Numbered from the stretch's first letter, positions 1 through 10,930 are shown. The stretch is DNA of 64,000 nt from Agapanthus africanus (GCA_030015575.1 JASDDO010000016.1:456892141-456956140), one strand, 5' to 3'. A program made the numbers and translations. Notes: generated by a model from the sequence alone, not told the origin.

Positions 1-21
1 ATAGGCAGCGATTATTGTCGC

Positions 22-357
22 CTATTGAAAAGTTTGATGCAAAATATTAACAAGATTGTTTCGCATTTTCTTTGAAATTAGGCCCATCAGATACACCGAG
101 TGCACCTTATCTTCGGCATCATCCAATGCCTTAAGCGGCATGCATTGATAAAATAAAGGAAGTGCTTCCCAGATCACTCTCACAATGAGCTTTAAAAGAG
201 CAGAATAACGAGGAAGCAGTCGAACATTGTATTCATCAAAGTGACGCATGATTTCGGCGCACTGAGCGTTTTTGAACTCCTGGTTCTGGCAGCGGCCTAG
301 TGAGCGGATGTCACCGTAAGAAATAATCTCATTGAGATCATACAGATGAGCAGTCAT
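22..357 (-). CDS. Unrecognised antisense ORF at the left edge, cargo of retroelement family A (copy 1)
   Basis: An uninterrupted 111-codon frame runs leftwards from an ATG at 357 to a TAG at 22. I do not recognise the product. It has alternating polar and hydrophobic stretches, no clear signal peptide and no motif I can name. The start is supported by context: a strong splice acceptor (TTTTTCAG) ends five bases before the ATG, exactly as in the large antisense gene at 58283. A matching donor lies at 917/916 and a TATA box at 1043-1050. The frame could be a short complete protein or the first coding exon of a longer gene that leaves the window. It lies antisense to, and just upstream of, the family A LTR. 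Coding function is inferred from this architecture, not from homology. Confidence 0.5.
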   Translation of the reverse strand: MTAHLYDLNEIISYGDIRSLGRCQNQEFKNAQCAEIMRHFDEYNVRLLPRYSALLKLIVRVIWEALPLFYQCMPLKALDDAEDKVHSVYLMGLISKKMRNNLVNILHQTFQ

Positions 358-362
358 AACGT

Positions 363-916
363 CTGAAAAAGAAAATCAGTGAAAGTTACTGGACAGAATT
401 AAAAAGCTTATTGAAACAAATACAGGGATTTAAACAAACTCTTGATATCCTCACGAAGAAAACAAGTGCTGATTAAAACACCCAACGAATTTAATTTTGT
501 GCGATTAAGGAGGGAATCCTAAAAGGATTTCTCATTTAAGGAAAGACTCCTCGGGTCAAGGAGTTAAACTCCTCGAGAGCAACGCTCTGCAGACAGGAGT
601 GACACCTGTCAAAATCAATTATGAAGGGAATAAAATTCCCCAAAAATCCAAAGAGCAATGCTATGTAAAAATGATGGAATAACCCATCAGAAAACTTAAA
701 GTAAAAGTTTTTAATGAATTAAAGATTCTGAGATCTTCAAGATCTGTGAACTCTAAGAGTTCTTCATGAACAATGTTCCAGTTCATAGGTTAAAATCACC
801 CTAAAAAGATTATATCTTGGAGATGAGTATAGCTCTGTTAATGGGTAAAACCCTATATTTTTAGATCTATGATCTAAGGAGAGCAAAACTCTGTTAAAAA
901 AAAGTTCAATTTTTAC
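363..916 (-). other. Predicted 5'-leader intron of the left-edge antisense gene
   Basis: Read on the minus strand, the donor is TTAG/GTAAAAATT (exon ends at 917) and the acceptor is TTTTTCAG/ACGTT-ATG (exon resumes at 362). The leader intron of the gene at 58283 has an almost identical donor (CTAG/GTAAAAATT) and the same acceptor-to-ATG distance. The intron body is dense in short inverted repeats, for example GACAGG-(7)-CCTGTC at 592-610. No transcript evidence is available. Confidence 0.55.
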
Positions 917-1042
917 CTAAGTTGGGCAGAGTTTTGACTCTTAAGAAATTTCTTAAGGAAAAGAGCTATGCTCTGAAAGAGAATTAATTCTCAGAAAATA
1001 AGGAAGAAGATGAACAGAGATCATCTCAAGGGCCAGGGGTCC

Positions 1043-1050
1043 TATTTATA
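1043..1050 (-). promoter_or_regulatory. TATA box for the left-edge antisense gene
   Basis: The minus strand reads TATAAATAGG, about 130 bases upstream of the predicted leader donor. The flanking context (GGxCCCATTTATAGGC on the plus strand) aligns with the TATA region at 57551 in the other family A copy that carries an antisense gene. It lies about 100 bases from the inferred polypurine tract and LTR start, pointing away from the LTR. Confidence 0.5.
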
Positions 1051-1260
1051 GGCACTGGGAGCCGTTTCAACTTCTGAGTTGATCCAATGGCAGAGATGCT
1101 GCCACCGCTGCACTCAGTATAGGCCACGTGAGCACAACAGTGGGGGGGCATTTGTTTCCCCCAAATCAGAGCAAAGCTCTGTTCAAATTTTGAAATTTGA
1201 AATGAAGCGGCGCTTCATAACAGCGCCAGCGCTGAGAGTCAAAGACTCTGAGGCAGCACA

Positions 1261-1455
1261 CCACGTGCAAAGCATGTGAGCGCTAGCACTAAGAGCCCTG
1301 CACTCTAAGCAGCGCACCACGTGCGACGCACATGAGCGCTGGCGCTAAGAGCGCTGCACTCTAAGCAGCACACCACGTGTAAAACACGTGAGCGCTAGCA
1401 CTAAGAGCGCTACATTTTAAGCAGCGCACCACGTGCAAAGCACATAAGCGCTAGC
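1261..1455. repeat. Four 56-bp tandem units with CACGTG hairpins
   Basis: Units start with CCACGTG at 1261, 1317, 1373 and 1429, a period of exactly 56. Each has CACGTG, a five-base loop and a matching CACGTG-like arm (perfect in the third unit), followed by GCGCTAGC-type sequence. Confidence 0.85.
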
Positions 1456-2349
1456 GATAGAACAAAATATTCTCGGCCCTTGGATCAAAGATCCAACGAA
1501 CATGATTAAAAATCATCTATTGACCAGAATAAAATTCTGTTAAGGAAACATTCCTCAGAATCTTTCCAAACAGGAAAGATTGTGCTCTGAAAATCAGAGC
1601 ACGGTTGGATCAATGATCCAATGGTGATTAAAAATCACCAAAGTACAGAATAAATTCTGTATGGTAAAGATTTCCCAATCTTGTTAAAAACAAGAAGACC
1701 GCCTTCTGTAAATCAGAAACCCTTGGATCAAAGATCCAACGGGGGAAATATCCCCAAATCAATTAGAGAAAAGATCTCCTTAACCGACTGAACAAATCAG
1801 CCTTCACTATATAAAGGCTCCAAGACTTCAAGTCTCATAGAGAGGAGCCCCCCCCCCAAGTTTTGAGAAATTTCAAAGAAAAGAGCACGCTCTGAGAAGA
1901 AGAACTTTTCTTCAAGGTAAAAACCGAGAGATAAAAAATCTCGTCAGAAAAAGAACTTAGTTCTTATGTTAGATCATAGATCTTTAAGATAAATTGTTTT
2001 TCAGAAAAGAGATCATAACATCTCATTATAAAAAGGGGGAGAATAATTCAATTCTCTTTTGATCACAGATCCATAAAGGCAAAGCCTTTCACTAAGAACA
2101 TAAGAGATTGAAACATCTCCTATAAAAACAAGAACTTTATTCTTAGATCCATGAGACAAAGTCTCTTATAAGAGAGAATTTAATTCTCAGCGCTCTATAT
2201 CTAGCGCACAGCACTGCAGAGCCTTAGCGCTCCAAACTTAAAAGAAGCGCTCCGCAGTTTAAAGAAGCGCCCCAGCGCTCCTAATCTAGCGCACAGCGCT
2301 ACAGAGCCTTAGCGCTCCAAATTTCACAAAAGCGCTTTGCGCTCATTAT

Positions 2350-2690
2350 TTGGAGCATAGCGCCAAGCGCGCCACGTACTCTTCACGTGTGCGCTACTCA
2401 CAAGAAGTTCCTTGCGCTCGTTATCTGGCGCATAGCGCCAAGCGTGCCACGTGCTCCTCACGTGTGCGCTACTTAAACAAAAGAGCTCTGAGCTCACACA
2501 GCGCCAAGCGCGCCACGTGCTCCTCATGTGTGCGCTACTCACAAGAAACATTCTGCGCTCATAGACTGGCACATAGCTCCAAGTGCGCCACGTGCTCCTC
2601 ACGTGTGCGCTACATCATAAGAAGCGCTCATTGACTGGCGCACAGCGCCAAGCGTGCCACGTACTCCTCACGTGCGTGCTAAAAAAACAT
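2350..2690. repeat. Five tandem units of about 70-73 bp with GGCGC and CACGTG inverted repeats
   Basis: Each unit carries GGCGC-(3)-GCGCC followed by CACGTG-(5)-CACGTG or a one-base variant. Apparent reading frames across it on both strands are by-products of the repeat. Confidence 0.8.
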
Positions 2691-2989
2691 AAACTGTTCT
2701 ATAAAAAAAGGGCCCCAGAGCTATAATGAGTGCTCAGTACTCAATAAAAGACAAAAACAATTGTCAGAAACCAAGCCAATGCTCAGCATTTTAACTGAAT
2801 GGGCCGAGCACAAGTTGGCCACAGATCCCTACTTCAGATCAATTGAGCCTACATGCTCACAAATTTTTGATCTTAGTCCCAAATTGGACTACAGATCTCC
2901 CAACCAATATTGGTTCAAGGGTACATCTCTTCACTCCTCTGATATTTGTCGTTGTAATCCTTCAACGTCTTCAGAGAGGTGACGGGTCC

Positions 2990-3180
2990 CGACAACCAGA
3001 CATTCCACGGACTGTAGGGTCCTTAAACTCATGGACTATGATGTCCTTAAACTTTATGGACTGTGAGGTCCTTAAACTCATGGACTATGATGTCCTTAAA
3101 CTTTACAGACTATGATGTCTCTAAACTAGACTATGATGTCTTTAAACTCCACGGACTATGACGTCCTTAAACTTATAGAG
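2990..3180. repeat. GGAC-N6-GTCC tandem repeat in LTR copy 1
   Basis: Seven or so units of 21-30 bp contain a palindromic half-site pair GGAC...GTCC followed by TTAAACT. The six-base centre is mostly TATGAT here. Equivalent arrays with different centres occur at 48345-48510 and 55912-56060. Confidence 0.75.
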
Positions 3181-3909
3181 CCCAAATGCTCTTTTGTTGG
3201 ATCAAAATGATCCTGTTAAGTAGATCTTAATCTGAAATTAGACTAACGTATTCTTAACAAATGGTTAAGTTGATCTTAGTCTAAAATTAGACTAACGTAT
3301 CCCTAACAAACGTTTAAGTTGATCTAAGTCTCAAATGAGATTAACGATCCTTAAACCCAACCCAAACCCAAATCTAAGAAAATACGGATTTGGACTAATC
3401 CACGCCCCACGGGCGACAACATAAATTAGTTTCCGTATACAATCCACCGGCAACCAAAAACAAAACAAACACACACGACATGAAGTGACCATCTAGAGAA
3501 GGAGAAAGTTGTTACCGCGATGCGGTAGCGTAATTAACTGCAAGGGTTTGCGCCTGCAGGGAAGAGCGTCCCCATAATCAAAAACCCCTCAAACGAGGGG
3601 GAATCTGACGAAGTTTGCTACAATGGCCACATCCGTCCAAACCTCCGATGCACGGTGCCATAAATCAACTTGGCATCTTCGGAGAGGTAGACGGATAAAA
3701 CCAAATAGCATATGCCCCCAAATTCAGGCAAGACGAACCTACGCGGTCTCGTCTCTGTGTTCGGAGGAGAACAACGACAAATTGTTGCTTCGCTAGTTCG
3801 TTGGCAGCCTGTCAGAAACGGCATTTGAATGGTACTCGGAGCTCCCAAATGACTCCGTGAAAACATTCGCAGAGATAGAACTGTTGTTCATACAACGTTC
3901 GTCGGCCCA

Positions 3910-5680
3910 AGCAAGCGCACCCTGATCACGGCATTAATCAATTTCAGGGTAAAGACGGGGGAAACTTGGGTCCAATACGCGATCCGGTGGCAGAACCAGT
4001 GGTCTAAATGCGAACAGCGCATTGAAGAATCTCCTACCGTAGGCATGTTCATCGGGACCCTTGATCCTCAAACGACTGTGTCCCAGTTCATGACATTCTT
4101 CAAACCAACCACCTTTCAGGCTTTGATAGATAAACTGGCTCAAATGGACCAGATGGGCCACGGGCCTTTCTCCTCAAATAAGGACCCTTGAAATGCCAAG
4201 AGTAAAGGGAAAGCAGCCTTCGTTGATAACATGCAACAACAACCGAGTGGCCCAAAACCCACTGCCTGCCAAAACAACGCGCGTCTGCGCCCGTCCTTGG
4301 AAGAAAGGCTAGGACGTGCTTATTTATTTCCCGCGACAATACGAGCAGACTGTTGAAATTGGCAATGCGTAATAAACTCATCACATTTCCAGACCCGCGA
4401 CGTCCACCTCAACCCGGCGATGTCAACAACCCTAACTACTGCTCCTATCACAGAATGGTGAGCCATCCAATTGAAGATTGCCACGTCTTCAAGAACTGTG
4501 TCGAAGACCAGTATCAATAAGGGAAATTCACACTGTCTGATAACTGGAAGGTAAGCCCATCCCATAAGCACACTTCTAAAAAGGTGGATGCGCAGGGGGC
4601 ATCATGCTCACTCGTGAAAGAAACTCCATGGAAAATGGTTCTTTCAGCAAAAACCAAAAGAATGCTGAAGTTCTACATGCATGTCCAGCAGTCAAGTAGA
4701 AAAGCCCACTTGAACCTGAAATAATCGAAGGAATGTTAAAACCTCATCCCGCACCGAAAATTGTTGACGAGGGGAAAAAACCCTAAGTTAAGCCTTCGAA
4801 ATCTTCGAAGAAAAAGAAGAAGACCAAGAAGCCTGTGCAGCCTGCCGAGTATGATGAAAAGCGCACAGATCTACAAAAATATATTGACACGCTGGAGAAA
4901 TACAACCAGAAAGCGTGGACACCAGTCACGCTCGAAGAATTCCTTAAGCATATTCTTGAGCACGAACATAGTGACAATAATGAGAAAAATGACTAATCAG
5001 AAGACACCGAAGACCATATAGCAAATTGACACATGGTCTCCCATTCGTCGTTATATAACGAAGAAGCTCCCTCAGCGTCAGAAAACAACGCAGAGGAACT
5101 GGGGGCAGAATCGGCGCTAAAGTCCCCGGAACTGCCAGAAGACCCGATCGAGAGGCTGTTAAACAAAACCTTTCAAAAAAGCAAAGTTGACCGAGAACAC
5201 GAGACAACCATATATGAAAATGCTAAGCGTCAGCATCAGGATAAGGAAGCTGCGGCGAGGACGAGTCGTAAAGTACTCCAACCAAACTAAAGCACACCCG
5301 CTATAAATAAGAGCAGGATCAAAATAGTGAAGCGGTTCGCCAAAGCCCTGACAATGGGGATGAAGCTGCAACCTCTCATAAGGAACACTCCCGGAATCAT
5401 AAGCCTCAATAGAGAAGGATTACATCCAGACTACTGCCTATATCATCGGAGGCTCACCCACCCCATCGAGGAATGCAGTGCCTTCAAAAAGTGGTGGCAA
5501 GGATACGTTGCCCATCAAAAACACTTCAAGAGGATGAAGCGTGAAACTCGTGCTCGTCGACGGAAAAATAGTGCGACAAACGCATATAAAGAAATGACTG
5601 GCAACTGGCATATGGTTGGTACCAGTTCGGAAGGGGAAAACCCCCAAGTTCTTACCCAGCAACGATGTGGATCCTAAGTC
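3910..5680 (+). pseudogene. Degenerate Ty3/gypsy gag (retrotransposon_gag domain plus two CHHC motifs)
   Basis: From about 3907 to 4191 the plus strand reads like a plant gag capsid domain, including KTGETWVQYAIRW and FIGTLDP, ending at a stop. Farther on, 4437-4490 encodes YCSYHRMVSHPIEDC and 5432-5478 encodes YCLYHRRLTHPIEEC, both C-x2-H-x4-H-x4-C, a motif familiar from gag proteins of Tat/Athila-like elements. Between them lies a charged Lys/Glu-rich linker (4761-5290). Stops and frame changes break the whole into pieces, so no functional gag remains. No protease, reverse transcriptase or integrase follows. It most likely belongs to the family B element ending at the LTR near 9015-9782, with its pol deleted. 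Two zinc motifs in one gag is unusual and may reflect duplication. Confidence 0.65.
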
Positions 5681-6060
5681 CTCATCACGAGGCCTCCGGG
5701 CAGCTTCTTGCTCGTCCCAGATTCCTGATCTAAAAGCCCTCATCACGAAGCCACTGGGCAGCTTCCTACTCAGCCCATCTGCGGCGAGTAGCTTCCTGCC
5801 CAACAGCGCTGTGGATCCAAAGTCCTCATCGTGAGACGGCCAGGTAGTTTCCTGCTCGGCCCATCCACGACGGGTAGCTTCCTGCCAAATAACGCTGTGG
5901 ATCCAAAGTCCTCATCATGAGGCCGCCGCGTAGCTTCATGCTCGGCCCCGAATGGCCGACCCAACTCCAACCCCACTCGAATCCGAAGGAGTAGTAGCAC
6001 CGGTCTACCTATATATGGTGTTCGCTCGTCTCGCGTCACCTTGACTCCGGGATGAGGAGG
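5660..6060. repeat. Four diverged tandem units (67-85 bp) in the family B 3' region
   Basis: Units are anchored by GTGGATCC(A/T)AAGTCCTCATC at about 5667, 5734, 5811 and 5896, with intervening GGGCAGCTTCCT-type sequence. The reverse complement of the same repeat lies at 21740-21930 in the deleted family B element, so it is a regular part of the family between coding region and antisense gene. Confidence 0.7.
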
Positions 6061-6069
6061 GGCACCAAT

Positions 6070-6212
6070 CTATCCACACTTGGGAAATAAAGGAGAACGA
6101 AAACATTACACTCAAGCTCATCAAGGACAAGCTAAAAGATCTATCCATACTTGGGAAATAAAGAATAACAAAAACATTGCAGTCAAGCTCATCAAGGACA
6201 AGCTAAAAATGC
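6070..6212. repeat. Two tandem 71-bp units
   Basis: Two nearly identical units begin TATCCA(C/T)ACTTGGGAAATAAAG and end CAAGCTCATCAAGGACAAGCTAAAA, at about 6070 and 6141. They lie just beyond the 3' end of the minus-strand gene. Confidence 0.8.
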
Positions 6213-6218
6213 TTTATT
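6213..6218 (-). terminator. Poly(A) signal AATAAA for the family B antisense gene
   Basis: The minus strand has AATAAA about 110 bases after the likely natural stop at 6328-6330, in an AT-rich stretch. Confidence 0.45.
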
Positions 6219-6327
6219 AATATTCCAAGTTATATACAAAATATTATAAACTTCTCAGCTTTACAAAATGCTCGAAGGCTTACAAAAATAAAACAAAAAC
6301 AAAGAGGGAGCAGGAAGAACGACGGCT

Positions 6328-8438
6328 TCAAACCGTCTTCTCGACCAAGGCCTCCCCGTCGTCCGCCTGCCCGGCACCTCCGTCGGCTTCCTCACCTCCA
6401 CCGGTCTGCTCAGCACCTCCGCCAGCAGCTTCGCCTCTGCCCACCGACTCGGTGCTGCCACCTTGGGGTCCTTCCTCTGCAAGGGGATACCTCGTACGAT
6501 GCTCCTAGTCATCAAACCCGGACGCCATCTCCTTGACAGCGTCGAGGGCATTGTGCGACCCGACGGCCGCGGAATCTGTAAGGTCGACATAGAATTGGTC
6601 GGACACCTAGTAGTCTTCCACGGCCTTCTTTGCCCTATCCTCGGCCCACTTCACCGCCCTGTGAGCCATCCGGGCATCCCCCATGTACAGGTCTCTCTGA
6701 TTCCTCATGGCCTCGAAAATCTCGTTAACCTTGTCGACCCGGGCCTGAAGAGCCCGGTTAGACTCGGTCAAGACCCGGTAAGACTCCTTCAGGCTCATGG
6801 CCTTCAAGCCATCCGATACCAGCCTCGACTCAAAGGAGGCGGTGTTTTCCTCGGCCTCCTTCAATTTGGCGAGGAGCTCTTCTTTGCGCGAGTATGACTC
6901 TCCGGCATTTTTCATCGCCGAGGCAACCTCCTCAGCCTCCATGGCAGCTAGGAGGGCACAATGTTGAAGGACCTGCAGAAAAACATGAACAACATTTGTC
7001 AGAAACTAAACAGAGGAAAAATCACTTGGAAATTTTTATTTTTCTTGAGGATTACTAACCTGGCTGGCCTCCTGAGCTACTGCCGCGAGTTGGGCCTTCA
7101 TGGTATCCTGGAAAATCTTGGCCCTCGCTGTCTTCTCCATGTCCAACAGTAAGCTGTCGGCCACGGAATGCCCCGACGACACTTCAATGCAGAAGTTGCC
7201 CTCCTGCACCAGTATCCCGGCCAAGGGCGGCCGGGAAATCATTTTCTTAAGTCTCTTGGCCAGGGATTCAGTGAAGGAGGGAGCCTCTGGTCTGGCCCGA
7301 GGAGCCTGCTCCCGGGCATGCTTCTGCGCCCCCTCCCACTTTGCACTCCTCTGGGACGGGAGGAGCGGCAACGATCTTAGCGGGAGGATCCTGTCGGGGC
7401 TCCTCCCCCGGCGCGGGCTTGAACGAACTAGTACCGCCGCCCTTCCTTCCCTGCACTTTAGCGGCCATGACCTTCGATTGATCCATGGGCTCTGCGAAAT
7501 AAAACAAAAGAAAAGATCAACAACAAGAACGACTAATTGTGCTAAGCCTAAATTAATTGATGAATTCCTAGCTTACCCTCAAAGCGTGCGGGGCTGAGTC
7601 CCGCCCAGCTCAGAGCCTGCTCGGAAATCAAAGCTTTATCCCGCTGGATCAGCCCCCACCATGACATGACCCTTGTCTCTGGGACGCTTGACTGCTTGGC
7701 CCTTGGGCAATCTGCCCTATGCCACTTGGTGAGCACTGGCCATTCCTCTCCCTTCAGAGGGCCAACGAATACGAACTTCTCCTTCCACTAGTGGATAGAA
7801 GAAGGAACGACCACAACCCCTAACCCGGCCGTCCTACCCTTATACTTTATAAAAGAAAGATAAACCCAGCTCGACTTGTCCTTATGAGTACCGGGATGAT
7901 TTTTGTAGCAAAGGAAGGAGAGGGGAAGATTTAAGTTGAAGAGGATCTGATCAATTTTCAGCTGGAGCAGGAACCCTAGGAGAATTCTCTACGAGTTCGG
8001 CACTAGGTGGCCCGGGGCAAGTTGAAAGCAATGGAGGACAGCATAAAACTCGGGTAAGAAAGGCAGATGCATCCTTGCTCGGAACGCCTCCAAGTATATA
8101 GCAATCTCATTGCCTTGTACTTAGTTTGCCCGCTCACCCTCCCTGTCTAGACGAAGCGAGTAGCCAGGGAGATATGGAAACGTGTTCGGATATCGGAAAG
8201 CTCACTGACCGATTCAGCATCGAGGGCGCATTCCGAGTAGGGGCCTTTTTGCTACCAGACGATGAAGATTAAGGGCATCACCACCCCTTGGGGGCGAGCC
8301 CGACACGAAGGAAGAAGAAGAGCTTCCTCGGCTATCAAAATCAGATGAAGATGGCCTACTGGGCTCGGCTTCAGAGGCTGAAGCCTCATCGCCCGACTCG
8401 ACCCTAAATACATCAACAAAAGTATCAGAGGAAGACAT
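6328..8438 (-). pseudogene. Antisense gene of family B: putative gypsy-type transposon protein (Transposase_28-like), degraded
   Basis: Three exons can be read leftwards. Exon 1 (8438 to 7577) starts MSSSDTFVDVF with a Ser/Glu/Asp-rich N-terminus. It then carries a domain resembling plant 'putative gypsy type transposon' proteins (PF04195), including IAIYLEAFRARMHLPFLPEF, LLGFLLQLKIDQILFNLNL and KSSWVYLSFIKY. Introns are 7492-7576 (phase 1) and 6973-7059 (phase 0), both GT-AG. Exon 3 encodes a coiled coil (EELLAKLKEAEEN region), then VSDQFYVDLTDS and a Gly/Glu-rich tail. It is broken by in-frame stops (near 8110, 7995, 7790, 6607 and about 6500), a frame change near 8140 and a frameshift near 7360. 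It has its own TATA box at 8574 and lies antisense to the adjacent LTR. The domain assignment is from memory of the family. Confidence 0.6.
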
Positions 8439-8573
8439 CTAACCTGATTCAAGGAAAAAGTGGTTGTGGATGGATTTGGGCTGATGATTCGACCTAATGG
8501 ATCAAGCGCCGAGCAATCCTCAAATGACAGAAGGCAAGTAAAGTAAAGGTGCTTCCTAGGGAAGGGTCTCCCC

Positions 8574-8581
8574 TATTTATA
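8574..8581 (-). promoter_or_regulatory. TATA box of the family B antisense gene
   Basis: The minus strand reads GTGTATAAATAGGGG about 135 bases before the ATG at 8438. The deleted family B element has an aligned TATA (CATAAATAGG) at 21394, showing that this promoter belongs to the family. Confidence 0.6.
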
Positions 8582-8994
8582 CACTTAGGGGCCCAAATCC
8601 GCTCTTGCCAAAATGAAGCGTCACGCCCCACGGCCCAATGACGCTACGCGGCAGCCAACCACTAGATGTCTCCCCCCTCACACAGATCAAGCTAGCAGAA
8701 GCGACGACTCGCGATCCGCCACCTATTTGTGGCCACGTGGCGTGAAGATCGACGGCCTAAGAAAACAAAGTGACGTCTCCTTTATGGTGCCGCTATTTTG
8801 CTAATCCGTTGACGCCATCATAGATATGCGCGAAAATTAAGGTGTTTCGTGAAACGCCTTGTGGATCCGGAAATCGAAGAGATGCGGCCACCAAACGCCC
8901 CATCGTTCCCAGACAACCCTCTATGAAGAATTCTCGGCGCCAAGCTTGACGGTGAAGACCGAGCTAACCACTCTCGACTCGACCCATAAATAGG

Positions 8995-9014
8995 TTGGAA
9001 TGAGAGTGGGGGGC
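8995..9014 (+). other. Polypurine tract preceding the family B LTR
   Basis: GGAATGAGAGTGGGGGGC lies immediately before TGATGATG, the proposed LTR start. A purine tract abutting TG is the expected plus-strand primer site and fixes the element orientation as plus. Confidence 0.55.
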
Positions 9015-9782
9015 TGATGATGATACTCCTAAGATGGAATTCCCCAGATCACAGCACGCAGCAGCTGACGTGTCGTCCACGTAAGTCCGCTAGGTTTCTG
9101 GAGGCTGCGGAGCTAGAATAAGTACGATACCTTAGGGACATTTCTCGACACCTCATCTCCGAGGTTGCATTCGACCCTTTGGAGACCTTCCTTGAGTACA
9201 TTCCTTATTCACCTAGGGGTCGGCCAACAGCTCGTCTCCGAGTTATCCTCATCCTTCTCGCTCGTCCCCGAGCTATCACAGAGCTGAGCTTCCTCAGCTC
9301 CTCGCTCGCCTCCGGGCTATCACAGAGCTGAGACTCCTCAGCTCACTTGTCTGTCTCTGAGCTATCATGTATCTAAGATTTCTCGGTGTCCCTGTTTGGT
9401 CGGGAATACAGAACCCGAACGCTCCCGTAACAGCTCCGCGTATCTCGCCACGACGAGATCTCCGCCATTCCGCATCCCGCATCCCACGCTAGCGTATCTC
9501 GCCATTGATGGGCGTATCCGGTCATCAACGCGAACGCGACGCAGAGGCGTAACGGACGGCGAGAATCTCGCATCAGCTCGCTCCATGCAACCGCTATATA
9601 AACCCCACTTTCAGACGACTCGGGTATCTCGAACTCATTCCAATATGCCGCTACTCTGCCCTAATATTTCTCGAGACTTACTTGATCGTCGGAGGATCAT
9701 ACGATAGTCATCCATCCCAGGACTTCCCTTGCAGATAGCTCAGCATTAACAACAACCAATAGGCTATTGAGATTCACATGCT
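9015..9782 (+). mobile_element. Family B LTR (3' LTR of the element at 3.9-9.8 kb)
   Basis: The block aligns in reverse complement with both LTRs at 20201-20947 and 21957-22695. It carries an LTR-type core promoter, GCTATATAAACCCC at about 9592-9605 on the plus strand. Homology runs from TGATGATG at 9015 to about 9782. The right border has decayed and no target duplication was found. The TATA direction and the polypurine tract both say plus orientation, so the gene at 8438-6328 is antisense to the element. Confidence 0.6.
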
Positions 9783-10930
9783 AATTTTGTAACTATGTTG
9801 CCAAATTACACACCAAATTAAATGAAACCTGGGTTTGTATGCCTACAAACCTGGTTTAATTTTAACTCAAAACCATGTATTTAAAAATTATGTTGTTTCA
9901 TATATAGGTAATTAATTTGATGTATGACATAATATACCTACATCTTCATTCCATTTCTCGATATAAAAAAATCTTCTATCTGGCTCTACAGACACCACAA
10001 AAGTTCATTATGCACATACGGTGAATATAAAGAATGGTTGCAATCCAGTAAGGTGAAATTCTTGCATCATCATGTTCCATGGGCAAAAAACAATGTGAAG
10101 ATGATAACAACATAAAAACAAAACCGATGGCATCTTAATATACACTTGATTTAGCAAACATTATACGCATTTATATTTTTCTCAGCATGGATACGAAATT
10201 TCATTAGAGATTGTTGACATACCTCAAGCTTAATCCAAAACTGGATAATCAAATACTGTTTAATAGAAAGAATGAAAACGATTCTAAATGTCTTGTTGTA
10301 GTAGAAAAACTGATCTGAGTAGATAGATTGGATTACAATTCTCAACAAGATATATTTGGTCTATGAATTGGACAGTGTTAATATATACTTGTCTCAGCTA
10401 AAGAGGGGTTTCATTAAAGACCTTTGAAATTTGATTTACTTCAACTTAATGAACCAGAATTTTAATACAGTAAAGTAAATTTAATAACCAATTGTGCCTG
10501 GCCTGGTTGGTATAACTTTCCTGTTGAAAGTGAGAGGTCGCCATTTCAATTCCTGACGGGGTCGCATTCAAAAGAAAAAAAGGAAATTTAATATATGCAA
10601 TTCTCAACATCTCTTAGTAACCAAAATGGAGATTGCTGCTATATGTCTTGCATTCAAAGAAAAATTCAAGGTTCTAATTCATGGTTTCATTGAGGCGCAC
10701 TTGATAATAATCAAATGACCATATTTTATGGCAATCTTATTTCCCACAAAACATGTGGTTATCCTAAATTACTACGAAATATTCCCGTCCAACATGAAAT
10801 GAGCCATGAAACATATACTGTAAGTTATAACAAACAAATTTTGGAATTTAGTGGATTTTAAAAAATTAGCAAAAGTGGTGTTGGAAAAAAAATTTAGTAA
10901 TATGATGTTCGGGGGGATGATTAGGGTAAA
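9783..10930. other. AT-rich intergenic sequence
   Basis: No supported gene. Frames are short and interrupted. It contains one tRNA-like/SINE-like patch listed separately. Confidence 0.6.
10494..10590 (+). repeat. Possible SINE or tRNA-derived fragment
   Basis: TGGCCTGGTTGG resembles an RNA polymerase III A box. About 40 bases later CATTTCAATTCC resembles a weak B box, followed by an A-rich tail. The sequence does not fold as a convincing tRNA, so a decayed tRNA-derived SINE is the better guess. Confidence 0.3.

Larger units (their letters stand above)
1153..3773 (+). mobile_element. Family A LTR, copy 1 (likely 3' LTR)
   Basis: A 2.6-kb block shares a long 3' portion (about 3360-3773) with 48640-49075 and, inverted, with 55162-55570. 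All three end in AACA, after which the flanks differ. The proposed start is TGTT after a GTGGGGGGGCATT polypurine-like tract also present in the other copies. No 5' LTR partner or target duplication is visible, so the start is approximate. Inside are E-box hairpin units (1261-1455), GCGC hairpin units (2350-2690) and GGAC-N6-GTCC repeats (2990-3180). It follows antisense cargo on its left, as expected of a 3' LTR in a Tat-lineage-like Ty3/gypsy element. The lineage assignment is inference. Confidence 0.6.

Noticed and set aside
2324..2634. Frames on both strands across the 2.3-2.7 kb repeat
   Set aside because: Products of the 70-bp hairpin repeat inside an LTR; the composition mirrors the repeat.
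10494..10590. Functional tRNA gene
   Set aside because: A- and B-box resemblance is weak and the cloverleaf does not close convincingly; kept only as a possible SINE relic.
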